The notes: generated by a model from the sequence alone, not told the origin. A stretch of 64,000 nt of DNA from OLB9 sp041392785 (GCA_041392785.1 JAWKLK010000001.1:310001-374000); one strand, 5' to 3'. Positions 17,790-26,269 are shown, counted from the first letter of the stretch. Made by a program: numbers and translations.

Positions 17790-18241
17790 AAGTGTATATG
17801 AAATATATTTTTTTGATTTTTTTCTCTACATTAGGAGTTTGTGTGTCAGCCCAAACCAGTGAAGATCAGAATGTTTGGAAAACTCTGTCAAAACTAAGTT
17901 ATAAGAAGGAATTTGACGAGCTAATGGGCTTTAAAATTGACAAACCTGTTTTTAGTGCTGAAGTGAAGGCACTTGAAGGAAAAGAAATTGTTCTCAAAGG
18001 TTATATCATACCTACAGACGGATATAAGAGTCATACTGAATTTATTTTTTCTGCTTTTCCATATAGTATGTGCTTCTTTTGTGGAGCAGCTGGGCCAGAA
18101 ACTGTCATGGAAGTCAATGCTACAAATGGTATAAAATATGTAGCAGATGCCATTTGGCTAAAAGGAACACTTAAGCTGAACGATAAAGACATCAATAAGT
18201 TGATGTATAAAATTGAAAACGCAAAACTCATTAAGGGCTGA
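17786..18241 (+). CDS. periplasmic DUF3299-like protein, copy 2
   Basis: This is a paralogue of the previous gene, with a signal peptide, LEGKEIVLKGYIIPTDG, and FPYSMCFFCGAAGPETVMEV with the same C-x-x-C, at 151 residues. It starts in the ATGA overlap with copy 1, so the pair is translationally coupled. Two copies in tandem suggest that they work together, perhaps as a heterodimer, on the outer face of the ABC permease upstream. That assembly is a guess. Confidence 0.75.
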   Translation: MKVYMKYIFLIFFSTLGVCVSAQTSEDQNVWKTLSKLSYKKEFDELMGFKIDKPVFSAEVKALEGKEIVLKGYIIPTDGYKSHTEFIFSAFPYSMCFFCGAAGPETVMEVNATNGIKYVADAIWLKGTLKLNDKDINKLMYKIENAKLIKG

Positions 18242-18242
18242 T

Positions 18243-19157
18243 ATGGTACTCAAAAATCCAATAGTTGTAAAGGAATTGGCAGAAATCTATGATCTCCAGG
18301 TGGTGGGAGATGAAAGCAGTGTCATCACGGGAGTGAATGAAATACATAAAGTGGTGCCAGGTGACCTGACTTTTGTTGATGTAGAGAAATATTACAATGC
18401 TTCTCTTCAATCTGCTGCAACGTTCATCCTGATCAATAAAGAAGTCGATTGTCCAGACGGTAAAGTGCTACTTGTAACAGATAAGCCCTTTGACATCTTT
18501 AATGCGATACTATGGTCACTTAGACCATTTATGCCGCTTGATGGGACAGAAAAACCAAAGATTGGTTTAAATACTGTAATAGAACCCAACGTGACTATCG
18601 GTAATAATGTGACAATCGGTGCCAATTGCTATATTCAATCAGGGGCATACATTGGAGATAATACAGTAATAGGAGATCACGTGATTATCCAAGCTGGAGC
18701 AATCATAGCTACGGATGCTTTTTATTATAAAAAAGCGGATGGTAAGTTTACAAAATGGAGATCCGTGGGCAGAGTAATTATTGAATCACACGCGGACATA
18801 GGAGCTGGTTGCACAATAAATAGAGGCGTCACAGGAGATACTATCATCGGTGAAGGCAGCAAACTAGACTGTCAGATCCATATAGGTCACGGTGTAGTCA
18901 TCGGTAAAAACTGCCTGATAGCTGCACAAGTAGGCATAGGCGGTAAATCCATCATTGAAGACAATGTCACTATCTATGGACAAGTGGGAATAGCTCAAAA
19001 TTTGAGAATTGGCGCACAGACCATACTGCTTGGACAAAGTGGCGTAACAAAAAACCTAATCGGCCATGCTACGTATTTTGGAAGTCCTGCTGAAGAAGCT
19101 AGAGCCTACTATAAAACTATGGCTGCAATGAAGATGTTAACCAATAATAAGCCATAG
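18243..19157 (+). CDS. lpxD: UDP-3-O-acylglucosamine N-acyltransferase (LpxD-like)
   Basis: LpxD adds the second acyl chain in lipid A synthesis. The ATG at 18243 lies just after the stop of the previous gene; the TTG at 18213 would force an overlap. An N-terminal uridine-binding domain (about 100 residues, ending FNAILWSLRPF) is followed by hexapeptide repeats of the left-handed beta helix (IGNNVTIGANCYIQSGAYIG). The conserved catalytic-His segment is visible as CQIHIGHGVVIGKNC. Length (304) is slightly short of typical (about 340). Bacteroidota carry several LpxD paralogues, and this may be an auxiliary one. Confidence 0.85.
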   Translation: MVLKNPIVVKELAEIYDLQVVGDESSVITGVNEIHKVVPGDLTFVDVEKYYNASLQSAATFILINKEVDCPDGKVLLVTDKPFDIFNAILWSLRPFMPLDGTEKPKIGLNTVIEPNVTIGNNVTIGANCYIQSGAYIGDNTVIGDHVIIQAGAIIATDAFYYKKADGKFTKWRSVGRVIIESHADIGAGCTINRGVTGDTIIGEGSKLDCQIHIGHGVVIGKNCLIAAQVGIGGKSIIEDNVTIYGQVGIAQNLRIGAQTILLGQSGVTKNLIGHATYFGSPAEEARAYYKTMAAMKMLTNNKP

Positions 19158-19177
19158 GTTTAAGTCATTAAATAATG

Positions 19178-20680
19178 TTATTGTACCATAAGCTTTGAAG
19201 TCAATGTTGTCGCACCAGCTTGTAACTTTATATAATACATTCCTTGGTGCATCTGTGATGTGCTTATGTTGAAAATGCCATTGCCAAATTCATATGGATT
19301 TTTATGGTTTTGTATTATTTGTCCCATGCTATTGCAAACGGTGATGTCTGTAACTTTTTGCACTTCTTGGCTCAAATGAATATTTACATTATTTCCTCTT
19401 ATTACAGGGTTAGGAAATAACTCAAGATTTGTGTTTTGCGTCACATCATTCACTCCTACAAAATTGGAAGTGCCAGTTTTAAACACTATTGTTTTTGATG
19501 TGGTACAGGTATTAACTTCATTGAAAGGTCTGATGATAGCATTATATGTAAAGCTTTTTTCAAGATTTGTCAATGTGATTTCTGATGATGTGACCACCTG
19601 AGAGTAATAGTAAACTCCTGATCTTCTCACTTCTACCAAATACATAGAAGCACCTTGAACATCATCCCAGTCTATGAAAACGCGATCATATGTAGATATC
19701 AATTGATTTTGTGTTGGGGTGGTTACTACTGGCGCATCTTCAATATAGGTTGTATTAGGCGTATAATTGTGTCTTAGATGTGCTCTACCAGATGACATGA
19801 AGTTATTGCGCATTCTTAGAGTCTGACCATCTGTGAAATAATATTCATTACAATCATTAAAGTATCCCATTTGATTATTAATCATAGGCCTTACCCTTTC
19901 TCTATTAATATCATAAACCGCTTGATTGAATAAACATGATGAAGCAGTCAAACCAAAATTATAATCTGGTGGTGTATCACAAGTATTGTCTGCAGAATTG
20001 TCACAATTTGACCCATTCATAACTTCAATATTTATTGTAGTATTTCCTGGGGCTTTCTCAAACAATATTGTATCCCCATACAATGTTTTATCATAAGGTT
20101 TATTTTCCCATCCATAAAACGTATGTCTAAGGCTTAGAAAATGCCCAATTTCATGACTTAAAGTATTGGAATTTTTTACAAATTCAGCTTTACGGACAAT
20201 TACATAATCCCCTTGCGGTGAATAATATCCAAGGGTTGTACCATTTCCAGTTGATCCTGTATCTGCGTTTTCAGTAATAAATACGTTTAAAGCTTTAGAA
20301 TCTTTTTTTAACACTATTTGGGTATTATTATTTGCTGGAGCGGAATAAATATTAGTATTATTCAAATAGTTGAACCCATTGTAAATATAAAATTGGATGC
20401 CAGATGAGTCAAATTCCGTATTCAACCTACACAGTTGATTTAATACAAAATAATCATTCAATCTACCCTGACCATCAGAATCTGCTGTAAGGTGAAATTT
20501 TATAGGAATATATAAAATGTCTTCCCTATTGAAGAAACCTCTAGCGTCTGTAGGATACAGTTTTTCCATCATTTGTTGATCTTCAATAGATACACCACAC
20601 ATAGTATGATCTTCATGCTGTGCCATTATCACAAATGATAACATGACAAGCACTACTGTTAGATATTTTTTAGCCCACAT
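19178..20680 (-). CDS. secreted M43-type zinc metalloprotease with T9SS sorting tail
   Basis: The 500-residue protein has a signal peptide (MWAKKYLTVVLVMLSFVIMAQ) and a pappalysin-like protease domain with the extended zinc motif HEIGHFLSLRHTF (about residues 179-191). Conserved Cys and CDTPPDYNF follow. A fibronectin type III-like domain (about 315-405) precedes a T9SS type A tail (NLELFPNPVIRGNNVNIHLS, ending in K-L-M-V-Q). It should be exported through the outer membrane and act on extracellular protein. TACATTTG on the minus strand at 20706-20713 is a plausible -7 box. Confidence 0.9.
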   Translation of the reverse strand: MWAKKYLTVVLVMLSFVIMAQHEDHTMCGVSIEDQQMMEKLYPTDARGFFNREDILYIPIKFHLTADSDGQGRLNDYFVLNQLCRLNTEFDSSGIQFYIYNGFNYLNNTNIYSAPANNNTQIVLKKDSKALNVFITENADTGSTGNGTTLGYYSPQGDYVIVRKAEFVKNSNTLSHEIGHFLSLRHTFYGWENKPYDKTLYGDTILFEKAPGNTTINIEVMNGSNCDNSADNTCDTPPDYNFGLTASSCLFNQAVYDINRERVRPMINNQMGYFNDCNEYYFTDGQTLRMRNNFMSSGRAHLRHNYTPNTTYIEDAPVVTTPTQNQLISTYDRVFIDWDDVQGASMYLVEVRRSGVYYYSQVVTSSEITLTNLEKSFTYNAIIRPFNEVNTCTTSKTIVFKTGTSNFVGVNDVTQNTNLELFPNPVIRGNNVNIHLSQEVQKVTDITVCNSMGQIIQNHKNPYEFGNGIFNISTSQMHQGMYYIKLQAGATTLTSKLMVQ

Positions 20681-20839
20681 AGCAAAAATTGATTTTATAA
20701 GAGTGCAAATGTATTGATAAATCTAAAATTAAAGGTAATTTCTATCAGGTAACTTATGAAAATAGTCTTAGGTAAATAAAATATTGGCTTTTTACATTAG
20801 TTTAACACATACAGCACGATCTGTTTTTACAATAATTGG

Positions 20840-20847
20840 TATCTTTG
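20840..20847 (+). promoter_or_regulatory. probable -7 box of mdh
   Basis: TATCTTTG is an exact TAnnTTTG match, 69 bp upstream of the mdh start codon. Confidence 0.5.
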
Positions 20848-20916
20848 CCTGTTTATGAAACCATCCATTGTGATGGCAGTTAACATTTTTTTCTAAAAAT
20901 TATAAAGTAACATTTA

Positions 20917-21843
20917 ATGAGCAAAGTAACAGTCATCGGTGCAGGAAACGTAGGTGCCACTGTGGCGAACGTCCTCGCACATAAAGACTTAGTAAAGGAG
21001 ATTGTATTGGTGGATATTGTAGGCGATCTAGCAAAAGGTAAAGCCTTAGATACATGGCAACAAGCACCTATAGATAATTATAGCACTTCTATCATAGGTA
21101 CCAATGATTACAAGGATACTAAAAATTCAGATATAGTGGTGATCACAGCAGGTATTCCGCGTAAGCCGGGTATGTCTAGAGATGACCTTATCACTACCAA
21201 TGCAAATATAGTTACTTCAGTAGTAAAGTCTATCATGGAGTATTCAAAAAACCCTATCATCATAGTGGTGTCAAATCCTCTTGATGTGATGACTTATGCT
21301 GCATACAAAGCATCAGGACTTAAGAGAAACAGAGTCTTTGGTATGGCTGGTATCTTAGATACAGCACGATATAGAGCGTTTTTAGCTACTGAACTCCAAG
21401 TATCACCAAAAGACATTCAAGCTTTATTAATGGGAGGACACGGGGACACTATGGTTCCATTGCCACGATACACTACCGTTGCAGGAATTCCAGTCACTGA
21501 ACTAGTGAGTAAAAAGAAGCTGGATGCGATAGTAGAAAGGACTAAAACTGGTGGTGGAGAATTGGTGAAACTTATGGGTACATCCGCCTGGTATGCACCA
21601 GGTGCAGCAGCTGCTCAGATGGTGGAAGCAATATTGAAAGACGAAAATAGAGTATTTCCAGTTTGTGCTAAACTAGATGGTGAGTATGGACTCAATGATG
21701 TCTTTGTGGGCGTACCTACCAAACTAGGGAAAAATGGTATTGAGAAATTGATCGAACTCAAACTTAATACAGACGAATCAAAGTTGCTTCATGACTCCGC
21801 AACTGCAGTAAAGGAAGTGATGAATGTATTTGACAAGATTTAG
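20917..21843 (+). CDS. mdh: malate dehydrogenase
   Basis: Mdh interconverts malate and oxaloacetate with NAD in the TCA cycle. At 308 residues it belongs to the LDH-like MDH group. Visible motifs are the Rossmann glycines (VIGAGNVGATVA), the coenzyme Asp (VLVDIVG), the substrate Arg in GIPRKPGMSRDDL, VVSNPLDVMTY, and the catalytic His in MGGHGDTMVPLPRY. It is complete and closes the left housekeeping region. Confidence 0.97.
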   Translation: MSKVTVIGAGNVGATVANVLAHKDLVKEIVLVDIVGDLAKGKALDTWQQAPIDNYSTSIIGTNDYKDTKNSDIVVITAGIPRKPGMSRDDLITTNANIVTSVVKSIMEYSKNPIIIVVSNPLDVMTYAAYKASGLKRNRVFGMAGILDTARYRAFLATELQVSPKDIQALLMGGHGDTMVPLPRYTTVAGIPVTELVSKKKLDAIVERTKTGGGELVKLMGTSAWYAPGAAAAQMVEAILKDENRVFPVCAKLDGEYGLNDVFVGVPTKLGKNGIEKLIELKLNTDESKLLHDSATAVKEVMNVFDKI

Positions 21844-21910
21844 TGGTTTGTGAGTGCTGATATATTGCACTCAGCACACATGCTGCTGCAGTATAGAAAT
21901 AGAAATTTGA

Positions 21911-21949
21911 AAGCCGGAGGAATGTCAATTCTTTTCGGCTTTTTTTGTG
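21911..21949 (+). terminator. rho-independent terminator of mdh
   Basis: AAAGCCGGAGGAATGTCAAT then TCTTTTCGGCTTTTTTT: an AAAGCCG/CGGCTTT stem with a long T run, about 70 bp after the mdh stop. Confidence 0.75.
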
Positions 21950-21986
21950 GGAAAGACTCTATGCGCATACTGCTCGGAAGAGGTAA

Positions 21987-22257
21987 CTTGTGTTTTTAAA
22001 ACCAGCTGATAAATTTGGTTATTTTATTGGGACTTCAGGTAAATTTAATGATAAGGTAATAGAATACCTTGGGAGGACATAAACTAGGTTTACATAATAT
22101 CACATATCAAATTTCAGTACTGACAGATAAATTAAATACTTACGATAATGTTATACTAGATTTAACAAAATATTCAGAAAATGAGGCAAAACAAATGCTT
22201 AACCACATTTCAACTCTGTCTAAAAATGAAGCAAATAAAATAGTTATTATAAAATAA
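21987..22257 (+). pseudogene. frameshifted toxin tail (cassette 1, no rhs header)
   Basis: Two frames join into one coherent protein end. The first reads VFLKPADKFGYFIGTSGKFN then DKVIEYLG. The second reads GHKLGLHNITYQISVLTDKL to a stop at 22257. Removing one G from the GGG at 22071-22073 restores the fusion. It has no rhs core in front, only a GTAACTTGTG piece related to the array hairpins, and is followed 5 bp later by an intact immunity-like gene. I read it as the left-most, decayed cassette of the array. The toxin family is not recognised. Confidence 0.6.
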
Positions 22258-22262
22258 AAATT

Positions 22263-22691
22263 ATGGCTAAAAGTTTTATTAAATATAGAAATTCGAATAT
22301 TATAATTCACGACAATTATGTAACTATAATTGCAAAATTTTTAATTAAAGCCGCCAGGCAAGAAAAGTTAGTTACTTGGCAAAAAAAAATGATCGATGAT
22401 TTAATAATTATTAGCTTAGGCGCTTATTCTGGTTGTAAAAATTTATACTTAAATGAGTATCTTGAGTCTGAATTTAGAATTAAGTCCTTTATCGGTTGGA
22501 TTGAAAAAGCAAAAAACGAATTGGATACCTTTAGACCTTTTTTGACAAAAGAGTACCTAAACAGTTTGGAATATTTTGAACAAAGCAGAATAACTTGGGT
22601 TGTTGATTTAGAAGTTGATCTACTAATTGGTTTATTAGAAAATATCAAAGAAATGATTCTAAAAGAGTCCCATGCTAGCGCGAGTTTGTAA
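22263..22691 (+). CDS. putative immunity protein (cassette 1)
   Basis: This 142-residue soluble, helical protein (MAKSFIKYRNSNIIIHDNYV start) follows a decayed toxin tail with 5 bp spacing, the position of an immunity gene. I recognise no family. Its last eight residues, ESHASASL, are encoded by a REP-like hairpin (GCTAGCGCGAGTTTGTAACTC) that occurs outside genes elsewhere in the array. The native C-terminus was therefore probably lost and replaced. Confidence 0.6.
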   Translation: MAKSFIKYRNSNIIIHDNYVTIIAKFLIKAARQEKLVTWQKKMIDDLIIISLGAYSGCKNLYLNEYLESEFRIKSFIGWIEKAKNELDTFRPFLTKEYLNSLEYFEQSRITWVVDLEVDLLIGLLENIKEMILKESHASASL

Positions 22692-22710
22692 CTCGTGCTT
22701 CTAACCATTC
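22671..22710. repeat. REP-like hairpin (GCGAG-TTTGTAA-CTCGTGC type)
   Basis: GCTAGCGCGAGTTTGTAACT then CGTGCTTCTAACCAT. The same unit recurs at 26345-26381 and in variant form at 27970-28001 and 31061-31098. The arms differ between copies while the TTTGTAA-type loop is kept. Confidence 0.65.
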
Positions 22711-22711
22711 C

Positions 22712-22777
22712 CTGCTGGGCGTAGTATTTACTACGTCCGAGTGATGCCATGGCTGTGCCATGAATCAGCGACGTGAT
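22712..22777. repeat. second palindromic repeat after immunity gene 1
   Basis: GGGCGTAGTATTTACTACGT then a GGCTGTGCCATGAATCAGCG block. Related versions stand at 26270-26340, 34138-34205 and 39097-39165. The GGCGTAGT...ACTACGTCC arms form a hairpin whose arm and loop bases vary between copies. Confidence 0.6.
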
Positions 22778-22789
22778 GAATAACATACA

Positions 22790-22827
22790 CAAAAGCCACA
22801 CAACAGTATAAGTTGAGTGGCTTTTGT
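22790..22827 (+). terminator. reused array terminator, copy 1
   Basis: AAAAGCCA-CA-CAAC loop GTTG-AG-TGGCTTTT followed by a T-rich tail. The outer arms AAAAGCCA/TGGCTTTT recur behind six immunity genes in this array. Confidence 0.7.
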
Positions 22828-22893
22828 ACTTTATAAAGATAAAAACTTATGCTCTTAGCCGAATAAGAATTTTGGGTTTTAAAATCACCGCCG

Positions 22894-22968
22894 CCAGGCC
22901 GCACCTACAAAAATCCACTCTTCGCAGGAACAAATGACTACCGATATGGGTTTAATGATGACCGACTG
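22894..22968 (+). pseudogene. rhs core remnant, copy 1
   Basis: The frame reads PGRTYKNPLFAGTNDYRYGF then NDDRL, the conserved core segment that in Bacteroidota Rhs proteins directly precedes the final RIYDPRIGRFLSVDPL block. The frame is closed soon after by stops in the insert. No upstream rhs coding sequence exists here; the remnant begins abruptly after CACCGCCG. Confidence 0.8.
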
Positions 22969-23242
22969 ATGCTGCTATGAAGCGGCAATCGAGTGAACGA
23001 TTTCACTCGATAAGAAGGGAACCGAGCAATACTTTGCTCGGCGTGGTAGTCAGCAAAAGTGAAGGCTACATGTTTTATTGAAATGTTTATGTGGCGAGTT
23101 TGTTACGATTATGGTGAGCGAGCCTGTTCGAGCCATAGAGATGGCTCGTGGGTGAAGTGAAACGCAGCTTTCGCCCCGCAGCAAAGCGAGGAGCGATTAG
23201 CGAAGTCAAGAATCTCGACTCAGTCGAGAGCTCTTGCGGAAA
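22969..23242 (+). repeat. structured insert in rhs core, copy 1
   Basis: About 275 bp separate the rhs core remnant from the rhs tip, exactly where intact genes have about 15 codons. The insert has stops in the rhs frame and a series of hairpins: GCTGCT-ATGA-AGCGGC, ATCGAGTGAA-CGAT-TTCACTCGAT, CCGAGCAA-TACT-TTGCTCGG, GAGCCAT-AGAG-ATGGCTC and CTCGAC-TCA-GTCGAG. Six copies exist in the window. Differences between copies preserve pairing, so this is probably a functional or formerly functional RNA structure rather than spacer. Confidence 0.8.
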
Positions 23243-23307
23243 TTAGAATTTATAACCAGAGTATAGGGAAGTTCCTTTCTGTCGATCCACTCACGAAGTC
23301 GTATCCC

Positions 23308-24114
23308 ATGCTCACGCCTTATCAGTTTGCGAGTAATACCCCAATACAGGCCATTGATTTAGATGGGCTAGAGGCACTTTGGTATATGTATGATTTTCCA
23401 AACGGAGTGTTTAGGGAAGTTAAACCTGTAGTAGCAGGTCCTGTTTCTGATGAGGTTATAAATGAGCATAGATATTATTCACAAACTCAGGTTGATGCAT
23501 TTAATAAGGAGGTTGCGTTAAATAAAGCTTTGGCAAATGCTCAGCGGAGCCCAACATTGAGCCCAACACCCTTTACTGATGGAAGTCCATTTACATTGCC
23601 AATTGCAAAACAATTGATTTCTACAGCTCCAATGGTTTTAGAGGAATTGGCAGAAGTGCCAATGTTGACATATTACGGAGTAAAAGGATATCTGACAGGA
23701 GATTATACTGATGCTCAGTATCAGGCAATGGGTCTCGTAATTCCGGGAGTGTCTAAAACGTGTCTGTCTAGCTTTTCTGATAATATAAAAGCTGCGAATA
23801 GAATTGCTAAGCAGTTTAATGCGATTTCCAAAAGCACAATGCCTTCGGCTGTTTATAAACAGGGCGACAAACTGCCTGATGAATTAAAGGGCGTAATGGA
23901 TGAATTGGATCATCGAAATGGTGCTCTTTATGAATATAGTATTAAAGACGCCAATGGAAGTGAGATAGAAAAAGTTTATTTACGTCATGATAAAGCTGCT
24001 AAATATGGTGATGGGGGAGCAGGAGATCAAACTGAGCATATTAATGTATATAAAAAAGGTGATAATGGTGTTTATTATGACACCGGGCAACATCATTACA
24101 TAAAAGAAGATTAG
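23308..24114 (+). CDS. orphan Rhs tip plus toxin (cassette 2)
   Basis: The frame opens after a TGA inside the insert and reads RIYNQSIGKFLSVDPLTKSY before the first ATG at 23308 (MLTPYQFASNTPIQAIDLDG). About 120 residues of linker follow, then a C-terminal toxin domain of about 95 residues rich in charged and aromatic residues (RHDKAAKYGDGGAGD..EHINVYKK..YDTGQHHYIKED). Conserved-looking His, Arg and Tyr suggest a small RNase-like fold, but I cannot name the family. An immunity gene follows 2 bp later. Whether the internal ATG is used is unknown. Confidence 0.7.
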   Translation: MLTPYQFASNTPIQAIDLDGLEALWYMYDFPNGVFREVKPVVAGPVSDEVINEHRYYSQTQVDAFNKEVALNKALANAQRSPTLSPTPFTDGSPFTLPIAKQLISTAPMVLEELAEVPMLTYYGVKGYLTGDYTDAQYQAMGLVIPGVSKTCLSSFSDNIKAANRIAKQFNAISKSTMPSAVYKQGDKLPDELKGVMDELDHRNGALYEYSIKDANGSEIEKVYLRHDKAAKYGDGGAGDQTEHINVYKKGDNGVYYDTGQHHYIKED

Positions 24115-24116
24115 AT

Positions 24117-24671
24117 ATGAAAGTAGAATATTTTTTTAACGATTTTGACAACCTGTCCTTTACTAAAAATAAAGGGAGTAGAAGAAAGGTGACTTTAGAT
24201 GAGAATAATAAAAGTGATACTGAGGTAGTCGTAAAGTTGAATGAACAATATGATTTTTTCCAATTAACTATTTCGAGTTTAATGCCTAACGATTCTAAAA
24301 GGCTACATCTTAAATTTAAAAACCAATTTTCAAAGGACTCCATTAAATATATAGAAAGATTTAATGTTGGTAATCTAGATAAGTCTTTCTATATATGTCT
24401 GGTCCAAGGATCATTTCAAGCTAAAAGCAATATATCTAGAATATTAGGTATTAATAAAGATTCTAAAGTATTAGTAGAAAACTTTATAGGACAAATTTCC
24501 GAAAAAGTACTAAATATTGGATTGTCAAATGGCTATTCTATTCTAAATCCAAATGATTTAAATGACTTACCTTTTAAAGTGTTGGTTATAAAAAAATACT
24601 TAAGTAATAAACCATTTGAAATTTTTGAATTAATAGAAAATGAGTTCGATTGGCTATATTTTCCGGTGTAG
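24117..24671 (+). CDS. putative immunity protein (cassette 2)
   Basis: This is a 184-residue soluble protein (MKVEYFFNDFDNLSFTKNKG start), 2 bp after the toxin. It has alternating strands and helices, no signal peptide and no membrane span, fitting a cytoplasmic inhibitor of a cytoplasm-acting toxin. No family is recognised. The assignment rests on the fixed toxin-then-immunity order repeated through the array. Confidence 0.65.
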   Translation: MKVEYFFNDFDNLSFTKNKGSRRKVTLDENNKSDTEVVVKLNEQYDFFQLTISSLMPNDSKRLHLKFKNQFSKDSIKYIERFNVGNLDKSFYICLVQGSFQAKSNISRILGINKDSKVLVENFIGQISEKVLNIGLSNGYSILNPNDLNDLPFKVLVIKKYLSNKPFEIFELIENEFDWLYFPV

Positions 24672-24777
24672 AATGTAACTAGTTCGTCGGAGGTGTGTTG
24701 GTTGTATATATACATTCATTTCTTAATTTAGATTTACTTTTTAATTTTAAAGCTTACATTTAGTTTTGCAAATAAAT

Positions 24778-24810
24778 TATGTAGCGGTTGCAAACCGCTA
24801 CCAACGGGGT
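24778..24810. repeat. REP-like hairpin (GTAGCGGTTTGCAACC type)
   Basis: GTAGCGGTT-GCA-AACCGCTAC is a strong hairpin, fused directly to the toxin remnant that follows. It has the same arm-TTGCAA-arm style as the other array palindromes but different arms. Confidence 0.55.
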
Positions 24811-24933
24811 TATATTGATAACATATCAGGACATTATAAACCTAGTACAGAAAAATTAATTGAAGCAGTTGAAACATTTCAAAAGAATGGATTAACAACA
24901 GAAACTTTACAAGTATCAAAAACTGGATTGTAA
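24803..24933 (+). pseudogene. toxin tail remnant with GHYKP motif (cassette 3)
   Basis: The frame reads QRGYIDNISGHYKPSTEKLI then EAVETFQKNGLTTETL..KTGL and a stop, 2 bp before an immunity-like gene. S-G-H-Y-x-P-S followed by an amphipathic helix is a C-terminal ending I associate with several polymorphic toxins. There is no rhs header or start codon; a REP-like hairpin abuts the 5' side. Only the last 40 residues or so remain. Confidence 0.6.
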
Positions 24934-24935
24934 AT

Positions 24936-25388
24936 ATGTATGGTGAGCTAATTAAATTAAACCCAATTTCCATAGAGAGACAAAATTTATTAAATGATTT
25001 TGATTGTTTAACAGAAAGTCAAAAAAGGATATGGATAGCTTATGTTTTAGAATATTATGGAGGTTCTATATCAGAGGAGGTTTTACTTATTTTGAACAGA
25101 TATTGGATTAAATTTTTTAAATCAGATTGGGAAAATATCAAAAGTGAAATGAAGCATAATCCTGCATTGGGAATTTATAGTTTGAATTCTTTTTTACATT
25201 TTTACACAAGTGTTTCAATTTCAGATGCAGAATTCAATAAACAAATAAAAGGTAAAGTAGAAATTTACAATGACAAAATAGGTTTTCTAGATAATTGTCG
25301 AATAATAAAAAGGCTAGGTATTCCAGATTACGAGGCTAAAGAAATTAGTAAATACAGTTCTTATAATGATACAGAAAACAATCATTAG
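24936..25388 (+). CDS. putative immunity protein (cassette 3)
   Basis: A 150-residue soluble helical protein (MYGELIKLNPISIERQNLLN start), intact, 2 bp downstream of the GHYKP toxin remnant. Family not recognised. An intact immunity gene beside a dead toxin is the usual state of orphan cassettes, which protect against siblings that still carry the toxin. Confidence 0.6.
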   Translation: MYGELIKLNPISIERQNLLNDFDCLTESQKRIWIAYVLEYYGGSISEEVLLILNRYWIKFFKSDWENIKSEMKHNPALGIYSLNSFLHFYTSVSISDAEFNKQIKGKVEIYNDKIGFLDNCRIIKRLGIPDYEAKEISKYSSYNDTENNH

Positions 25389-25396
25389 TTAATTTA

Positions 25397-25764
25397 TCCT
25401 GCTGCCCTAAGTGGTGTATCGAGAACTTTGACAAAGTCATTATTTCAAGGGGTTCAGTTTTCTTCTAAAGATTTTAGATTCGCAGGGTAATGAAGTGACT
25501 AGATATTTTGTAAAGTCCGACGATGATTTATTTAAGATAGTAGAGAATGGATCGGGGGGTGATCTTAAGAATTTTAAGGAAATAAAACCAAATTTTTATG
25601 AAGGTGTTATTAATGGAAAAAGGACTAAGATAGAATTAGAGCTAGATGGTCACCCACATTTAAATGAAGGTCCGCATGTTAAGATCCAAGAGTGGATAGA
25701 AGGAGCAGGTAAAAATGGAAAAGGTAAATGGAGCAGACCTGAGAAAATATTTGTCGAACAATGA
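25397..25764 (+). pseudogene. headless, frameshifted toxin (cassette 4)
   Basis: Two overlapping frames look like one decayed toxin. Upstream one reads PAALSGVSRTLTKSLFQGVQ and stops near 25490. Then LDSQGNEVTRYFVKSDDDLF continues in another frame to 25764. The final part (LELDGHPHLNEGPHVKIQEW) has His residues in a beta-rich context like RNase-type toxins. A GTG at 25495 is the first start-like codon. The end overlaps the immunity gene by 4 bp. No rhs header is present. Confidence 0.5.
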
Positions 25765-26237
25765 TAGATAAGAATTTAATTGGAATTTATGAGCTAAGAG
25801 AAGAATTAAGCCAAAAGCTCAATTTACCTAATACGAACTCTTTAGTAACAGTATCTTTTCTTGTCAAGAGCTTTGGAGGTAATGATGGCTTTTTTAAGAA
25901 ATTGATTATTGATGATTGGGATAGTATTATTTTCAATAATGAGTTTAATCTTAATCACTTAAATTTTGATTCTTGCAATTTGTTAAAACAAGAAGTCATT
26001 ATTCTTACTGATAAAACAATAGAGGATTATAAAGCCATGAAATTTCAGAGTTTTAGTGAGCTAAGTAATTTTTATGAAGATTATTATGCCAGATATCAAG
26101 AGGAGTTCTGGCAATATTCTGAGTACATACTTTTCTTTCCGAAGAATGATATTCTCGTATTGATTTTGGATTTAGGAATTATATATATACTTGATTTAAA
26201 GATGCTAAATAGTAAAAGGCCTGATGATTTTAAATAA
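25761..26237 (+). CDS. putative immunity protein (cassette 4)
   Basis: A 158-residue acidic soluble protein (MIDKNLIGIYELREELSQKL start) that begins in the ATGA overlap with the toxin remnant, so the two were translationally coupled. Family not recognised. It is followed by both kinds of REP-like palindrome and the reused terminator. Confidence 0.62.
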   Translation: MIDKNLIGIYELREELSQKLNLPNTNSLVTVSFLVKSFGGNDGFFKKLIIDDWDSIIFNNEFNLNHLNFDSCNLLKQEVIILTDKTIEDYKAMKFQSFSELSNFYEDYYARYQEEFWQYSEYILFFPKNDILVLILDLGIIYILDLKMLNSKRPDDFK

Positions 26238-26269
26238 CAATCCTTCATAAAAAGGAAATGGACACCCTT

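Noticed and set aside
22969..23242. Structured insert as a group I or group II self-splicing intron
   Set aside because: Length is short, there is no GUGYG 5' end or domain V-like hairpin of group II, and none of the P/Q/R/S core segments of group I are recognisable. The structural signal itself stands, but the intron class is not supported.
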